Shown here: positions 24,035 through 33,065 of the stretch, piece by piece
How the letters are laid out: each line of letters opens with the position of its first letter
Numbering within the stretch: position 1 is the first letter of the stretch
Assembly (NCBI GenBank): GCA_947243845.1
Contig: CAMXIF010000023.1
Coordinates: 1 to 47,097 of the forward strand
Direction of reading: 5' to 3'
Source of the DNA: an uncultured bacterium
Lineage (GTDB): Bacteria; Bacillota; Clostridia; Lachnospirales; Lachnospiraceae
DNA length: 47,097 nucleotides
Notes under the pieces: model-generated
Databases searched by the model: none
What the model was told of the DNA's origin: nothing
The model's input: only the letters and a program-made list of their open reading frames with translations
Program-made: the position numbers and the translations under genes

Positions 24035-24583
24035 GTGCGAAAGAAAGATGAAACCCTGCGTGACACATTGTTGAATGTAGCGCAAAATATTGCGGACATG
24101 GAAGGCATTGAGGCTGTCAATATTCGTTCCATTGCCGGGGAAGCCGGTGTCGCAAGCGGAACCGTGTACAACTATTTTTCCAATAAAGAAGAGATTCTTC
24201 TTGCGCTTACGGAAAGATACTGGAAACAGACTCTGCTTGAAATGAGAGATGAAGTTACGGCGGACTCATTTTGCGAGCAGTTACAGGAAATTTTCTGTTT
24301 TCTAAAGGTGCGGATAGAGCAATCTGCAGGAAGGCTGATGCACAGTCTGGGTAATGTGGAAGCGGAAGGACAGGTGCAGATGGCATCCATGCAGGCTGTG
24401 CTGGAGGAGACATTGCTGCAGGGTATGGAGCAGGATGCAGATATCCGCAGGGATGTCTGGGATGAAACATTTGCCAGAGAGCAATTGATACGTTTTATCA
24501 TGATGAACATGACGATGGCATTAAAGACAAGAGCGCCGGATATTGCTTTTCTAATCACCATGATCAGGCGTACTATTTATTAA
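24035..24583 (+). CDS. TetR/AcrR family transcriptional regulator
   Basis: Repressor of 182 residues. The N-terminal helix-turn-helix occupies about 8-55 with IRSIAGEAGVASGTVYNYFSNKEEILLAL, typical of TetR proteins. The C-terminal helical domain would bind an unknown ligand. Translation starts at GTG 24035 with AAAGGAG upstream. Two palindromes around its promoter indicate autoregulation together with the two membrane-protein genes that follow (gaps of 19 and 15 bases). Confidence 0.93.
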   Translation: MRKKDETLRDTLLNVAQNIADMEGIEAVNIRSIAGEAGVASGTVYNYFSNKEEILLALTERYWKQTLLEMRDEVTADSFCEQLQEIFCFLKVRIEQSAGRLMHSLGNVEAEGQVQMASMQAVLEETLLQGMEQDADIRRDVWDETFAREQLIRFIMMNMTMALKTRAPDIAFLITMIRRTIY

Positions 24584-24602
24584 GGGAACAGGAGGAATAT
24601 TT

Positions 24603-25283
24603 ATGCCACAGGCAATTGCAGAAACTGTTTTTGATGTGTTGTATCTTGGATTTGCACTGACTGCAGGTCTTATAATGTTAAGAAAGGGCAGGGATCCTTT
24701 GGTCAAAAAGGCCGGGTTAATGGCCGCGCTGCTCGGCGCGGGGGATTCTTTTCATCTCGTCCCGCGTTCCTATGCTCTTTGGACTGCAGGACTGGAAGCA
24801 AATGCGGCGGCGCTTGGAATCGGTAAACTCATCACTTCCATCACCATGACCGTATTTTACCTGATACTATATTATGTCTGGCGTGAGCGTTATCAGATAA
24901 AAGAGCGGAAAAGCCTTACGGCAGTGATGTGGACACTGTCTGTACTGCGCATTGTGCTGTGTCTGCTTCCGCAAAACCAGTGGCTTACATATCGTCAGCC
25001 GTTATTCTTTGGAGTGCTTCGCAATATACCTTTTGCGATGATGGGAGTTATCATTATTGTGATTTTTGCGCAGGAGACAAAAAGGGCAGGAGATTCCGTC
25101 TTTCGGTTTATGCCGCTGGCGGTAGGACTGTCGTTTGGCTTCTATCTGCCGGTCGTTCTGTTTAGTGGGATTTTACCGATCATTGGCATGCTTATGATTC
25201 CCAAGACAATGGCTTATGTTTGGATCATATTGATGGGGTGGCGGCTTTACAGGCAGTCGAAGGAATCGATGATAAAAGAATAG
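24603..25283 (+). CDS. uncharacterised membrane protein of a TetR-regulated operon
   Basis: A 226-residue protein with about seven hydrophobic segments (near 8-25, 38-52, 70-92, 105-122, 133-155, 165-190, 195-215) and short loops. A conserved-looking GAGDSFHLVPRSYAL loop after the second span is the only distinctive motif. AGGAGG precedes the ATG. Co-transcription with tetR and the DUF2871-like gene suggests an exporter or a sensor for the regulator's ligand, but no family is recognised. Confidence 0.78.
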   Translation: MPQAIAETVFDVLYLGFALTAGLIMLRKGRDPLVKKAGLMAALLGAGDSFHLVPRSYALWTAGLEANAAALGIGKLITSITMTVFYLILYYVWRERYQIKERKSLTAVMWTLSVLRIVLCLLPQNQWLTYRQPLFFGVLRNIPFAMMGVIIIVIFAQETKRAGDSVFRFMPLAVGLSFGFYLPVVLFSGILPIIGMLMIPKTMAYVWIILMGWRLYRQSKESMIKE

Positions 25284-25298
25284 AAGGAGGTAATCATA

Positions 25299-25709
25299 AT
25301 GGTCAAACGTTATGCAAATCTGGCATTGGTTTATGCGGTCATTGCCATGATATTTGGAGTGTTTTACAGGGAGTTTACAAAGTTTAATCATTTTACGGGA
25401 CAGACGAATCTGTCGGTCATGCATACTCATTATTTTATGTTGGGAATGTTCTTTTTTCTCATACTCATGCTGGTGGAAAAGTCCTTTAGCTTCTCAGATA
25501 ATAGCGTTGGCAGGATTTTGATTGTTTACCAGATAGGGGTGAACGCTACGGGCATTGGATTTCTCATGAGAGGTTTGACACAGGTATGGGCAGCAGGGTT
25601 GAGTAAAGGGATGGATGCCTCCATTTCCGGTATTGCAGGAATTGGTCATATTTTGACTGGTGTCTGCATCGTTCTTTTACTGTTGAAGATTAAAAAGAAG
25701 GTTGATTAG
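25299..25709 (+). CDS. DUF2871-type small membrane protein
   Basis: A 136-residue protein with four hydrophobic segments. The pattern AMIFGVFYREFTKFNHFTGQ, then TNLSVMHTHYFMLGMFFF, matches my recollection of the DUF2871 family of Firmicutes. Conserved His residues in HTHYF lie at the beginning of the second span and could bind metal or haem, which is speculation. AGAAGGAGG precedes the ATG. It is the last gene of the TetR-controlled operon. Confidence 0.75.
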   Translation: MVKRYANLALVYAVIAMIFGVFYREFTKFNHFTGQTNLSVMHTHYFMLGMFFFLILMLVEKSFSFSDNSVGRILIVYQIGVNATGIGFLMRGLTQVWAAGLSKGMDASISGIAGIGHILTGVCIVLLLLKIKKKVD

Positions 25710-25763
25710 TCCTCTATACTGGAAATAGATATTCCTCAATAAAGCGAAGGAAGCCGACAGGTG

Positions 25764-28124
25764 ATGATGAAGAAAAGAAAAGTTTATTGGATATGCATAT
25801 CTGCGGTGCTGGCGGCAGTAGTCATCGGCATGTTTGTGATCGATAAGAAAATCAAGATCACACCAATGCTGGCCGGCAGATATGAGGTGACCGGTGTGGA
25901 TGTTTCCCATTATCAGGGAACCATTGACTGGCCCAAACTGGCAGACCAGAACCTGGATTTTGCCTTTATTAAGGCAACGGAGGGGAGCGCTCATGTGGAT
26001 GAATGCTTTTATGATAACTGGCAGGCAGCAGGGAAGACGGAACTCAGTGTCGGCGCCTATCATTTCTTTAGTTTCGACAGTGAAGGTAAGAAGCAGGCGC
26101 AGTTTTATATAGATACGGTAGGCAGTTTGAACGGAAAGTTGGCGCCCGCGGTAGATGTAGAATATTACGGGGATAAGGAAAAGAATCCGCCGCCGAAGGA
26201 AGAGGTGGTAAAACAATTGCGGGAGATGCTTACAGCGTTAGAAGAGCATTATCAGGTTAAGCCTGTCATCTATACGACTTATAAAGTCTACTATCGCTAT
26301 ATCAAGGATGAGTTTGCGGCATATCCCTTATGGATCAGAAATGTCTACTGTCAGCCGACTTTTACGGCAGGTAATCTATGGACGTTTTGGCAGTTTACCG
26401 ATACCGCAGTCTTGGAGGGCTATCAGGGTTCGGAAAAATATATTGATATGAATGTGTTTCGGGGGACAAAGGAAGAATTGCAGAAGCTGACGGTATCGTG
26501 TGAAGAAGAGGCCTCAGCAGTGACAGAGAAAGTTGCCTGGGAGGAGCCGGAGAGTTTTGGGTTATGGGATGCGGAAACGGGAACGGAGCAGGAAATCTTA
26601 CTGGAACATTGTAATCTTGTGTACGAAACGGAACAGGTAAGTGTTTATTCTTATCTGGGGAAGTCGTCCGCGCTTTATATTTTGACACCGGAGAAGGAAG
26701 CAGTCTGGCCGGTGAAAAATTTCTGGATGGATCAGGAAAGGAAAGTTCTCTGGATGTTGGAAGAGAAAGACGCCGTGCAAATCCGAAAAATAGATTTCGG
26801 ACAGGCTCCCTTTCCGGAACCGTCTATGATACTTGACAGGGCTGGGTTTGAAGCGTTGATAACGGATGTTTATGGTATTTTGAAACCGGCGGATCAGGCG
26901 GTCTTTGGGAACCTGCACGCGGATATGTCCTGCCGGAAAGAAGAGGGGGAACTCTTTTTAGGGGGCAGGGCTTTTGGAGAATATGAAGGGACAGACCAGA
27001 CGTTTGAAATCATGTATGAAATAGACAGGAAGAGCGGAGAGGTAAGCGCGAGAGGGTATCTTCAAGATCTTGCGATCGCGCCGTTGTATCAGGAATTTCT
27101 ATTTCATAATCTGACAGTGCGGAATCCTGCGGGAAAGAATGCGGAACCCGGAGAATATGTAAGCTTTTTTGATGATGAGATTTTATTATCGGAGACAGGG
27201 CCATTTTGTAAGCAGTTTGCAGTAGTGGACAGCGGAGGGAATGGCGGGCAGGAACTGCTCTTTCGTATGAGGAAGATAGGCGGTGGGGAGGAATGGATAT
27301 ATATCTTGGCGGAGGAAAAGGGTGAACTTATCTGCCGGGACATTTTAAAGAAAGATGCAACAGAGAATTTCAAAGTAGAAAATGAGGAACTGACTTATGA
27401 CATAAATGAAGTAAGCTGGCTGGACTGTGCTTCTTTTTTAGAGATACCAACGGAGCACTGCGAGACATATCAAAGCCGGAATGAAGTCTTTGATGCAATT
27501 GCAAAGGGCGATTTCTCAGTGGTCGTAAGGAAGCCTTTTGATCCGGCTGGCATTGTGGAAGAGTTGGAAATGTCTTACGAGTCGGAGGGTGACAGCAGCA
27601 GGATAGTCAGGGCTGATATAGACGGGGACGGTTTTGAGGAACTTGTGTTTTTGATAAAATACGATTTTGAGGAGTATGAACGGATTGATTTTATTTTAGA
27701 TTATAGAAATGGCAGAGCGGTCTGCACCTATTCGGACTGGTGTGATGGAAACGAGTGGCTGATGTTAGGAAATGCAGGGAAATTGGTGCATTGTTTATAC
27801 AGTAATAATTCATGGTGCATTTATTATGGATTTCGGGAGTGTGTCTTACATGCCAGAGATATCAAGGCGCTTAAATATACAGGAGATGGTATAGAAGCCT
27901 GTAATGTTTATCAGAACGGCGAAATGGGAGTATGGTGGTGGGAAGGACAACAGCCGGAAATAACACAGACTGGAATTTACTTTACCAGAAGGCGGGCGGC
28001 AGATGCAGCAGACGGCATTGGCGGCGGATCTGCCAGGGAATTGATTTCCAGAGAGGCGTTTTTTGATGCGTTTACGCAGCTGACGGGGGAGGAACCGTGG
28101 AGCGACCTTCGGAAAATGGAATAG
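25764..28124 (+). CDS. membrane-anchored GH25 muramidase-like protein with large C-terminal region
   Basis: A 786-residue protein with an N-terminal signal anchor (VYWICISAVLAAVVIGMFVI). The GH25 domain covers about residues 40-240: VTGVDVSHYQGTIDW, FAFIKATEGS, APAVDVEYYGD (acidic catalytic pair), YPLWIRNVYC and LWTFWQFTDT. This would cut the glycan backbone of peptidoglycan at N-acetylmuramic acid. The following ~540 residues are unlike known cell-wall-binding repeats; they contain a DIDGDGFEELVF calcium-loop/FG-GAP-like motif near residue 615. A GTG precedes ATG 25764; AAGGAAG upstream fits the ATG. The gene is monocistronic or loosely linked to the next one. Confidence 0.87.
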   Translation: MMKKRKVYWICISAVLAAVVIGMFVIDKKIKITPMLAGRYEVTGVDVSHYQGTIDWPKLADQNLDFAFIKATEGSAHVDECFYDNWQAAGKTELSVGAYHFFSFDSEGKKQAQFYIDTVGSLNGKLAPAVDVEYYGDKEKNPPPKEEVVKQLREMLTALEEHYQVKPVIYTTYKVYYRYIKDEFAAYPLWIRNVYCQPTFTAGNLWTFWQFTDTAVLEGYQGSEKYIDMNVFRGTKEELQKLTVSCEEEASAVTEKVAWEEPESFGLWDAETGTEQEILLEHCNLVYETEQVSVYSYLGKSSALYILTPEKEAVWPVKNFWMDQERKVLWMLEEKDAVQIRKIDFGQAPFPEPSMILDRAGFEALITDVYGILKPADQAVFGNLHADMSCRKEEGELFLGGRAFGEYEGTDQTFEIMYEIDRKSGEVSARGYLQDLAIAPLYQEFLFHNLTVRNPAGKNAEPGEYVSFFDDEILLSETGPFCKQFAVVDSGGNGGQELLFRMRKIGGGEEWIYILAEEKGELICRDILKKDATENFKVENEELTYDINEVSWLDCASFLEIPTEHCETYQSRNEVFDAIAKGDFSVVVRKPFDPAGIVEELEMSYESEGDSSRIVRADIDGDGFEELVFLIKYDFEEYERIDFILDYRNGRAVCTYSDWCDGNEWLMLGNAGKLVHCLYSNNSWCIYYGFRECVLHARDIKALKYTGDGIEACNVYQNGEMGVWWWEGQQPEITQTGIYFTRRRAADAADGIGGGSARELISREAFFDAFTQLTGEEPWSDLRKME

Positions 28125-28242
28125 GATTTTTTGTTGCCTAAAAATGTTTATTTGTTACATTTATCTGCAAACTGGCGTTTTTCTTCCGATATAAAAAGTG
28201 AATGAACTTACGGATAAGAAATGGCAGAAAGGAAGGAAAACG

Positions 28243-29022
28243 ATGGATATTGATCATATGCAGAGAACACCACAGTATTCTTATTCTGTGGACGCCGACA
28301 GAATAAAGCAGCGTCTGCGGCAGGAAACAGATAAAAGCGATAGGTCAGATGGGCAAAGAAGGGACAGCATAGACATTTCTGAGGAGGGACGCAGCGCTCT
28401 CAAAGAAGAGATGGCGGCTTTTCGAAGAAAGAGGTTGCCTGAAAATCTGGAAAAAGCGGCGGCTTTAAGCACCGGCGCTTACGCGATAAGGAATGACTTT
28501 GAAGAAATGATTGCAGAGCAGGAAGGAACCACAACAGATACCTTCGACAGCCATGTAAACAGGATGGCTTACGCCTATCAGAGGATGAAAGAACGGATAG
28601 AAGAGAAATATGCGGCATCTGACAGAAGAAAAGAATACTATGTGGCGGAAGATGGCAGTATGCAGGAACTGACCAGGGAGAAAGAACTGGAAATGCTCGA
28701 TCAGGCATATGAGACACACAGCCGCTTTATGGCAGCCAATACACAGATTTGGAGCGAACTGCAGGATTTTAAGGCGCGGACAGAGTATCATTCCAACAAG
28801 ACGGAAGCTAAGGCGCCGGTTAATAAAAAGCAAAGTTCAGAGATAAGAGAGCAGGTATACCACACATTCATGTCAGCGATCAGTGAGAAAAATCTGGAAT
28901 CGCTGAAACAGCATAGGGATAGCCAGGAACAACTGCGTCTGGATTTGGACATTTCATCCTCTGCAAGAGCCTTACTGAACAACATTTGGGATTCTATGCG
29001 CAAGGAAAGCAGCATGATATAG
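28243..29022 (+). CDS. uncharacterised helical protein
   Basis: A 259-residue charged, mostly helical soluble protein of unknown function. No signal peptide is present. It begins MDIDHMQRTPQYSYSVDADR and contains DSIDISEEGRSALKEEM, a pattern reminiscent of FlgM-like and related small proteins, and further helical regions ending in LDLDISSSARALLNNIWD. ATG 28243 follows AAAGGAAGG; a GTG 45 bases earlier lacks support. It shares short N-terminal length and charge features with the other uncharacterised small proteins, but not clear sequence identity. A strong terminator follows. Confidence 0.7.
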   Translation: MDIDHMQRTPQYSYSVDADRIKQRLRQETDKSDRSDGQRRDSIDISEEGRSALKEEMAAFRRKRLPENLEKAAALSTGAYAIRNDFEEMIAEQEGTTTDTFDSHVNRMAYAYQRMKERIEEKYAASDRRKEYYVAEDGSMQELTREKELEMLDQAYETHSRFMAANTQIWSELQDFKARTEYHSNKTEAKAPVNKKQSSEIREQVYHTFMSAISEKNLESLKQHRDSQEQLRLDLDISSSARALLNNIWDSMRKESSMI

Positions 29023-29086
29023 ACAGAAAAATATCGTGCGCTTTTTACTGTTTCAAATACTAAGTAGTTCTGGGATTTAGACATGC

Positions 29087-29117
29087 GGCAGAGCATATGG
29101 TGTTCTGCCCTTTTTTT
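29087..29117 (+). terminator. rho-independent terminator
   Basis: GGCAGAGCA (29087-29095) pairs with TGTTCTGCC (29101-29109) with one G-T pair, then a seven-T run (29111-29117). Confidence 0.88.
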
Positions 29118-29148
29118 GTATGATACAGGTGTTTTTCGGTGCGGGAAA

Positions 29149-29157
29149 TGTTATAAT
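29149..29157 (+). promoter_or_regulatory. extended -10 promoter upstream of cutC
   Basis: TGTTATAAT: TG one base before a perfect TATAAT (29152-29157). No good -35 hexamer at the usual spacing. Confidence 0.55.
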
Positions 29158-29266
29158 TGAATTATTCATTCGGACTGGACAGACAGCAGCTGTTTTGGCA
29201 GACGAAGGCGGACAGAATAGGGAGAGATAACTATTCGGGAGCCAATAGAACGTATTATGTGAAATG

Positions 29267-29314
29267 ATTTATGGAAATGTTATGATATGGAAATGCTGTG
29301 ATATGGAAATGTTG
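29267..29314. repeat. 16-bp tandem repeat, three copies
   Basis: Units TGATATGGAAATGCTG (29283-29298) and TGATATGGAAATGTTG (29299-29314) are preceded by a diverged ATTTATGGAAATGTTA (29267-29282). The array ends about 30 bases before the cutC start codon, so copy number could alter leader structure. Confidence 0.8.
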
Positions 29315-29343
29315 TGACTGTGAGACATGAAAGGAGAAAAACC

Positions 29344-30096
29344 ATGCCCGATTATCTATTAGAATGCTGCGTAGACAGCGTAGAATCAGCCCTTGCGGCC
29401 CAAGAAGGAGGAGCAGACCGTCTGGAGCTGTGTGCAGCGCTTGTGATCGGCGGCATCTCACCAGGGCTGGCATTATTTGAACAGGTAAAAGCAAACTGCA
29501 ATCTCCCGATCCGTGTATTATTGCGGCCCCGGTTTGGAGATTTCCTCTATAGCGAATTCGAGTTCCGGATAATCAAAAGAGAAGTGGCGCTTTTTCGGGA
29601 GGCGGGCGCGGAAGGCGTAGTAATCGGATGCCTGCAGACGGATGGAAACCTTCATATGGAACAGATGCGGGAATTGATAGCAGAGGCGGGAGATATGAAA
29701 GTGACGCTGCATCGGGCTTTTGATGTGTGTGCAGATCCCATAAAGGCTTATGAACAGGCACGGGAACTGGGGATTGATACCATTCTCACGTCCGGACAGA
29801 AGCGGGAATGTCTGATGGGAATGCCTCTCTTGCAGGAGTTATGCGCCTTACAGCAGGAAACGGGGGCGCCGCGCATTATGGCAGGCGCGGGCGTGACGCC
29901 CGATGTAATCCGCAAGTTCCGTGCGCAGACGAGTATCACCAGCTATCATCTGTCGGCCAAAAGAATAATGGACAGTGATATGCGTTATCGGAAGGAAGAC
30001 GTGCCCATGGGACTTCCGGTTATGGATGAGTACAGTATTTTCAGAACCGACAGTAAGATCGTGGCAGAGGCGAAAGAGGCCCTTTTAGGAAAATAA
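29344..30096 (+). CDS. cutC: copper homeostasis protein CutC family
   Basis: CutC-type TIM-barrel protein of 250 residues. Typical features are the N-terminal LLECCVDSVESALAAQEGGADRLELC, GGISPG, RPRFGDFLYS, VTLHRAFDVCADP and ILTSGQ, then IMAGAGV. CutC proteins have been tied to copper tolerance, though the molecular activity is debated. ATG 29344 has AAAGGAG upstream; a GTG 30 bases earlier lies in the tandem repeat. The HEAT-like gene follows after 38 bases, suggesting co-transcription. Cytoplasmic location is expected. Confidence 0.92.
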   Translation: MPDYLLECCVDSVESALAAQEGGADRLELCAALVIGGISPGLALFEQVKANCNLPIRVLLRPRFGDFLYSEFEFRIIKREVALFREAGAEGVVIGCLQTDGNLHMEQMRELIAEAGDMKVTLHRAFDVCADPIKAYEQARELGIDTILTSGQKRECLMGMPLLQELCALQQETGAPRIMAGAGVTPDVIRKFRAQTSITSYHLSAKRIMDSDMRYRKEDVPMGLPVMDEYSIFRTDSKIVAEAKEALLGK

Positions 30097-30134
30097 GAAG
30101 ATAGCAGACGTAATGGAAGAGGGGACGATAGACC

Positions 30135-31721
30135 ATGCCATTCTGGAGTTGTAAGAAAAAGCCGGCGGATACAGAAAAGGGGCGCTGGGAAGAGATATAT
30201 ACGCATATTGCAGGGCTGGAAGCAGGAGAGGTAAATCTTCTGGCAAGGCTGTATCCCAGTTTGTTATCTGGCGATAAGGCACTCGTAAATGCAGTGGCAG
30301 AGGCTCTTCATGCTTATATGGATCGTTTGGATGCAGTGCATATCATCAGGCTTGACCGGCGGTTTCGGCAATACACTTCCATGGAATGGAGTTATGACTG
30401 GGGGAAGGTATCGCTGGCGTCCATGACAGGCAATATTGTGAGCAAACAGGCCAGATTAAGCATCCTGCGGCTTGGCACCATGCATCCCAATGGTTATTTC
30501 CGGGAAAAGTGTATGCGGGCGCTTGCCGATAACGAGGATTCGTTTGGTTATATTGTGCTTCGCCTGAATGACTGGGTCAGGCAGATTCGGGAAGCTGCCT
30601 ATGAGATTTTATGGAAAAATCTGGATGGGATTAAAACAGACACGGCAGTCGGGATGCTCCCGTATATCAGCCGCACAAAAAAGGGAGAGCGGTATGTCTA
30701 TCAACAGTTTCAGGAGATAGAAGAAAAACTGTCTGCAAAGATTTTGTCCCATCTGCAGGAAATTTCTCTTGATACCATCAGAGAGTATCCGCCCGCCGTG
30801 AAGCGGTTTTTATATAAAATATTGATCTCGCCGGATGTGCTTTCCAAACAGGACGCGGAGAGGCTTCTGGAGAGGGACAAGAATGGAAACGAAAAGGCGC
30901 TGGTGATCCGCCTCATTCTTCAGAAGTATGAATGCGGTGAAGCGGAGATAGAAGGTTATCTCCAAAATAGAAGTCCGATTGTGCGGCAAAAAGCATTGGC
31001 GGTAAAGTATGAACGTTTGGGAAGCGCTTGGGAAGGGATAGAGAATTATCTGCTTGATACGGCAGGCAGCGTACGGAGTGATGTCTGTTATATTCTGCGC
31101 AGGCACACAGATTTTGATATCCCTTCTTACTATAAACAAAAACTGCATACCGATGAGGAGGCGGTTGCCATATTAGGGATTGGAGAAAACGGCAGTGCAA
31201 AGGATGCGGATGTGCTGGCAGAATATCTGTATGCAGACAGACCGAGACTTGTCAAAAATGCGATAAAAGCCTTAGGCAGTCTGGGAGCGGTAAATCTTGG
31301 CACCGTAAATCTTGCAGATGTTTATTGGGAGTATTTAAATGGTGAGGATGTCTCGATTGCCAAGGCCGCGTACAATGCCGCCTGTAAAAGTGATATCGCC
31401 TATGGCGCGGAAAAGCTATACCGGGCATACATAAGCTGTACAGATACCAATAGCAAAAAATATCTGCTCAGGCTGCTTGCAAGGGAACCTTCCTGGGAAC
31501 GGCTTCCCTATCTGCTGTTGTTATATGAGCCTGGCAGCTGGTCAGCTGATGGCACACAGTATTGGATATACAGGGCGCTTACTTCCAGAAGTGTCTATGC
31601 CAGGATTACAAGGGAATGGGCGGATTTTATCATGGAAACAGTGAAGAAGAAAGAGACGGCAATTTCTGATACCCTTAAAAAAGAAATTCTGTTTGATTTA
31701 GAGCATATCACAATTATCTGA
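30135..31721 (+). CDS. HEAT-like repeat protein of unknown function
   Basis: A 528-residue all-helical protein. Repeated units of about 30-35 residues with the HEAT pattern are visible, for instance GYFREKCMRALADNEDSFGY, VRQIREAAYEIL, SPIVRQKALAVKYERLGS and RLVKNAIKALGSLG. Such repeats usually provide protein-binding surfaces. No catalytic motif, signal peptide or membrane segment is evident. A local duplication GTVNL / GAVNL is seen near residue 390. The ATG has only a moderate AGAGGGG about 12 bases upstream. It lies between cutC and a cell-wall carboxypeptidase gene with short gaps, but a common role is not obvious. Confidence 0.75.
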   Translation: MPFWSCKKKPADTEKGRWEEIYTHIAGLEAGEVNLLARLYPSLLSGDKALVNAVAEALHAYMDRLDAVHIIRLDRRFRQYTSMEWSYDWGKVSLASMTGNIVSKQARLSILRLGTMHPNGYFREKCMRALADNEDSFGYIVLRLNDWVRQIREAAYEILWKNLDGIKTDTAVGMLPYISRTKKGERYVYQQFQEIEEKLSAKILSHLQEISLDTIREYPPAVKRFLYKILISPDVLSKQDAERLLERDKNGNEKALVIRLILQKYECGEAEIEGYLQNRSPIVRQKALAVKYERLGSAWEGIENYLLDTAGSVRSDVCYILRRHTDFDIPSYYKQKLHTDEEAVAILGIGENGSAKDADVLAEYLYADRPRLVKNAIKALGSLGAVNLGTVNLADVYWEYLNGEDVSIAKAAYNAACKSDIAYGAEKLYRAYISCTDTNSKKYLLRLLAREPSWERLPYLLLLYEPGSWSADGTQYWIYRALTSRSVYARITREWADFIMETVKKKETAISDTLKKEILFDLEHITII

Positions 31722-31750
31722 AATAAACTGATTTGGTTGGAGGCAGTATC

Positions 31751-32911
31751 ATGAGGGAATCCTACTCTGAGGATTGGGATGATAGAGAATATCGAATCCG
31801 CTATGAGAGAAGGCAGCGTATGCGGCGCGAGAGACAGCGGCGCATGAGAAAAAAGCGTATGATAAGACGGCTTCTGTGTCTGGGTGTACTTGCGGTGATC
31901 ATAATCCTGATAAGTGTCATCGTTAAATCCTGCGGAAAAGAAAAGGATGAAAGCCTGCCGCAGGAGCAGGAAACAGCAGTTGTGGAGCCATTAGACAGGG
32001 CAAAACTGGAGAAAATAATAGAGGAGCAGACCCAAAAAGAGCAGACTGAAAAGGAACAGACCGGGCTGACAGAGGAAGCGGAAGAAGAAACGCCCGTTTA
32101 TTCTTTCGCAGAGACAGAGGATACCGTATCTATCACCAGCGAGGAAGTGATCAGTACACATGCGATTCTGGTGGATGAGAGTGCGGATACCATCATCGCG
32201 GCAAAGGGTGCCAGGGAAAGGATGATTCCAGCTTCTATGACTAAGGTTCTGACAATCCTGGTGGCGGCAGAACATATTCCGGAAGAAGAATTAGATGATA
32301 CTTTCACAATGACTTTGGAGATTACGGACTATGCCTATGTAAATGACTGCAGTTCGGTGGGCTTTTTAGATGGGGAAAAGGTCACGATACGGGATATGTT
32401 CTATGGAACGGCTATGCATTCCGGCGGGGATGCCGCATTGGGGCTTGCCATTTATGTGGCGGGTTCTCAGGAAGCCTTTGTGGATCTGATGAATCAGAAA
32501 CTGGAAGAATTGGGGATAGCGGACAGCACACATTTTACCAACTGTGTGGGGTTGTATGATGAAGCTCATTACAGCACAGCCTATGATATGGCAATCATTA
32601 TGAAAGCGGCGATACAGAATGACCTGTGCAGGGAATTTTTATCCAGGCATATTTATACCACAAAACCAACAAAAGAGCATCCGGATGGCATTGAAATTTC
32701 CAACTGGTTTCTGCGCAAGATCGAGGACAAGGATACCGGCGGTGAGGTACTCTGCGCCAAGACAGGCTATATCGTCCAGTCCAAGAACTGCGCGGTGAGT
32801 TATAGCATATCGACTGACGGGACACCCTATATCTGTGTGACAGCGGAATCCACCAGCGGCTGGCGGTGCATATATGATCACGTGGAAATTTATAATACCT
32901 ATGTTCCATAA
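31751..32911 (+). CDS. serine-type D-Ala-D-Ala carboxypeptidase (S11 family)
   Basis: Membrane-anchored penicillin-binding protein of 386 residues that trims peptidoglycan stem peptides. A very basic N-terminus (rich in Arg, residues 12-40) precedes one span (41-59) and an acidic Gln/Glu linker to about 115. The catalytic domain has SxxK as SMTK (Ser162, Lys165) and KTG at 337-339. The second motif, usually SxN, reads SGG at 224-226, so the Asn is replaced by Gly. ATG 31751 follows TTGGAGG; a TTG six codons earlier overlaps that site. It is 29 bases after the HEAT-like gene. Confidence 0.88.
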   Translation: MRESYSEDWDDREYRIRYERRQRMRRERQRRMRKKRMIRRLLCLGVLAVIIILISVIVKSCGKEKDESLPQEQETAVVEPLDRAKLEKIIEEQTQKEQTEKEQTGLTEEAEEETPVYSFAETEDTVSITSEEVISTHAILVDESADTIIAAKGARERMIPASMTKVLTILVAAEHIPEEELDDTFTMTLEITDYAYVNDCSSVGFLDGEKVTIRDMFYGTAMHSGGDAALGLAIYVAGSQEAFVDLMNQKLEELGIADSTHFTNCVGLYDEAHYSTAYDMAIIMKAAIQNDLCREFLSRHIYTTKPTKEHPDGIEISNWFLRKIEDKDTGGEVLCAKTGYIVQSKNCAVSYSISTDGTPYICVTAESTSGWRCIYDHVEIYNTYVP

Positions 32912-33065
32912 ATCTATTTTGTCAAAGTCACAGAATCAACCGCAGGTTCACAGGAATAAAATAGGAACGGTAAATGAAACTTTCAGGCTCCCTGATTCGT
33001 ATTATAGATAAGACGGACAAAAAGGAATAGTCTATATGCAGTCTGTGCAGAGAGGAGCGATAAAA

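Larger units (their letters stand above)
29023..29343. other. intergenic region before cutC
   Basis: It holds the terminator of the preceding gene (29087-29117), an extended -10 promoter (29149-29157) and a three-copy tandem repeat (29267-29314). The leader of the cutC transcript would be about 180 bases. I see no recognised riboswitch or small gene in it. Confidence 0.5.
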
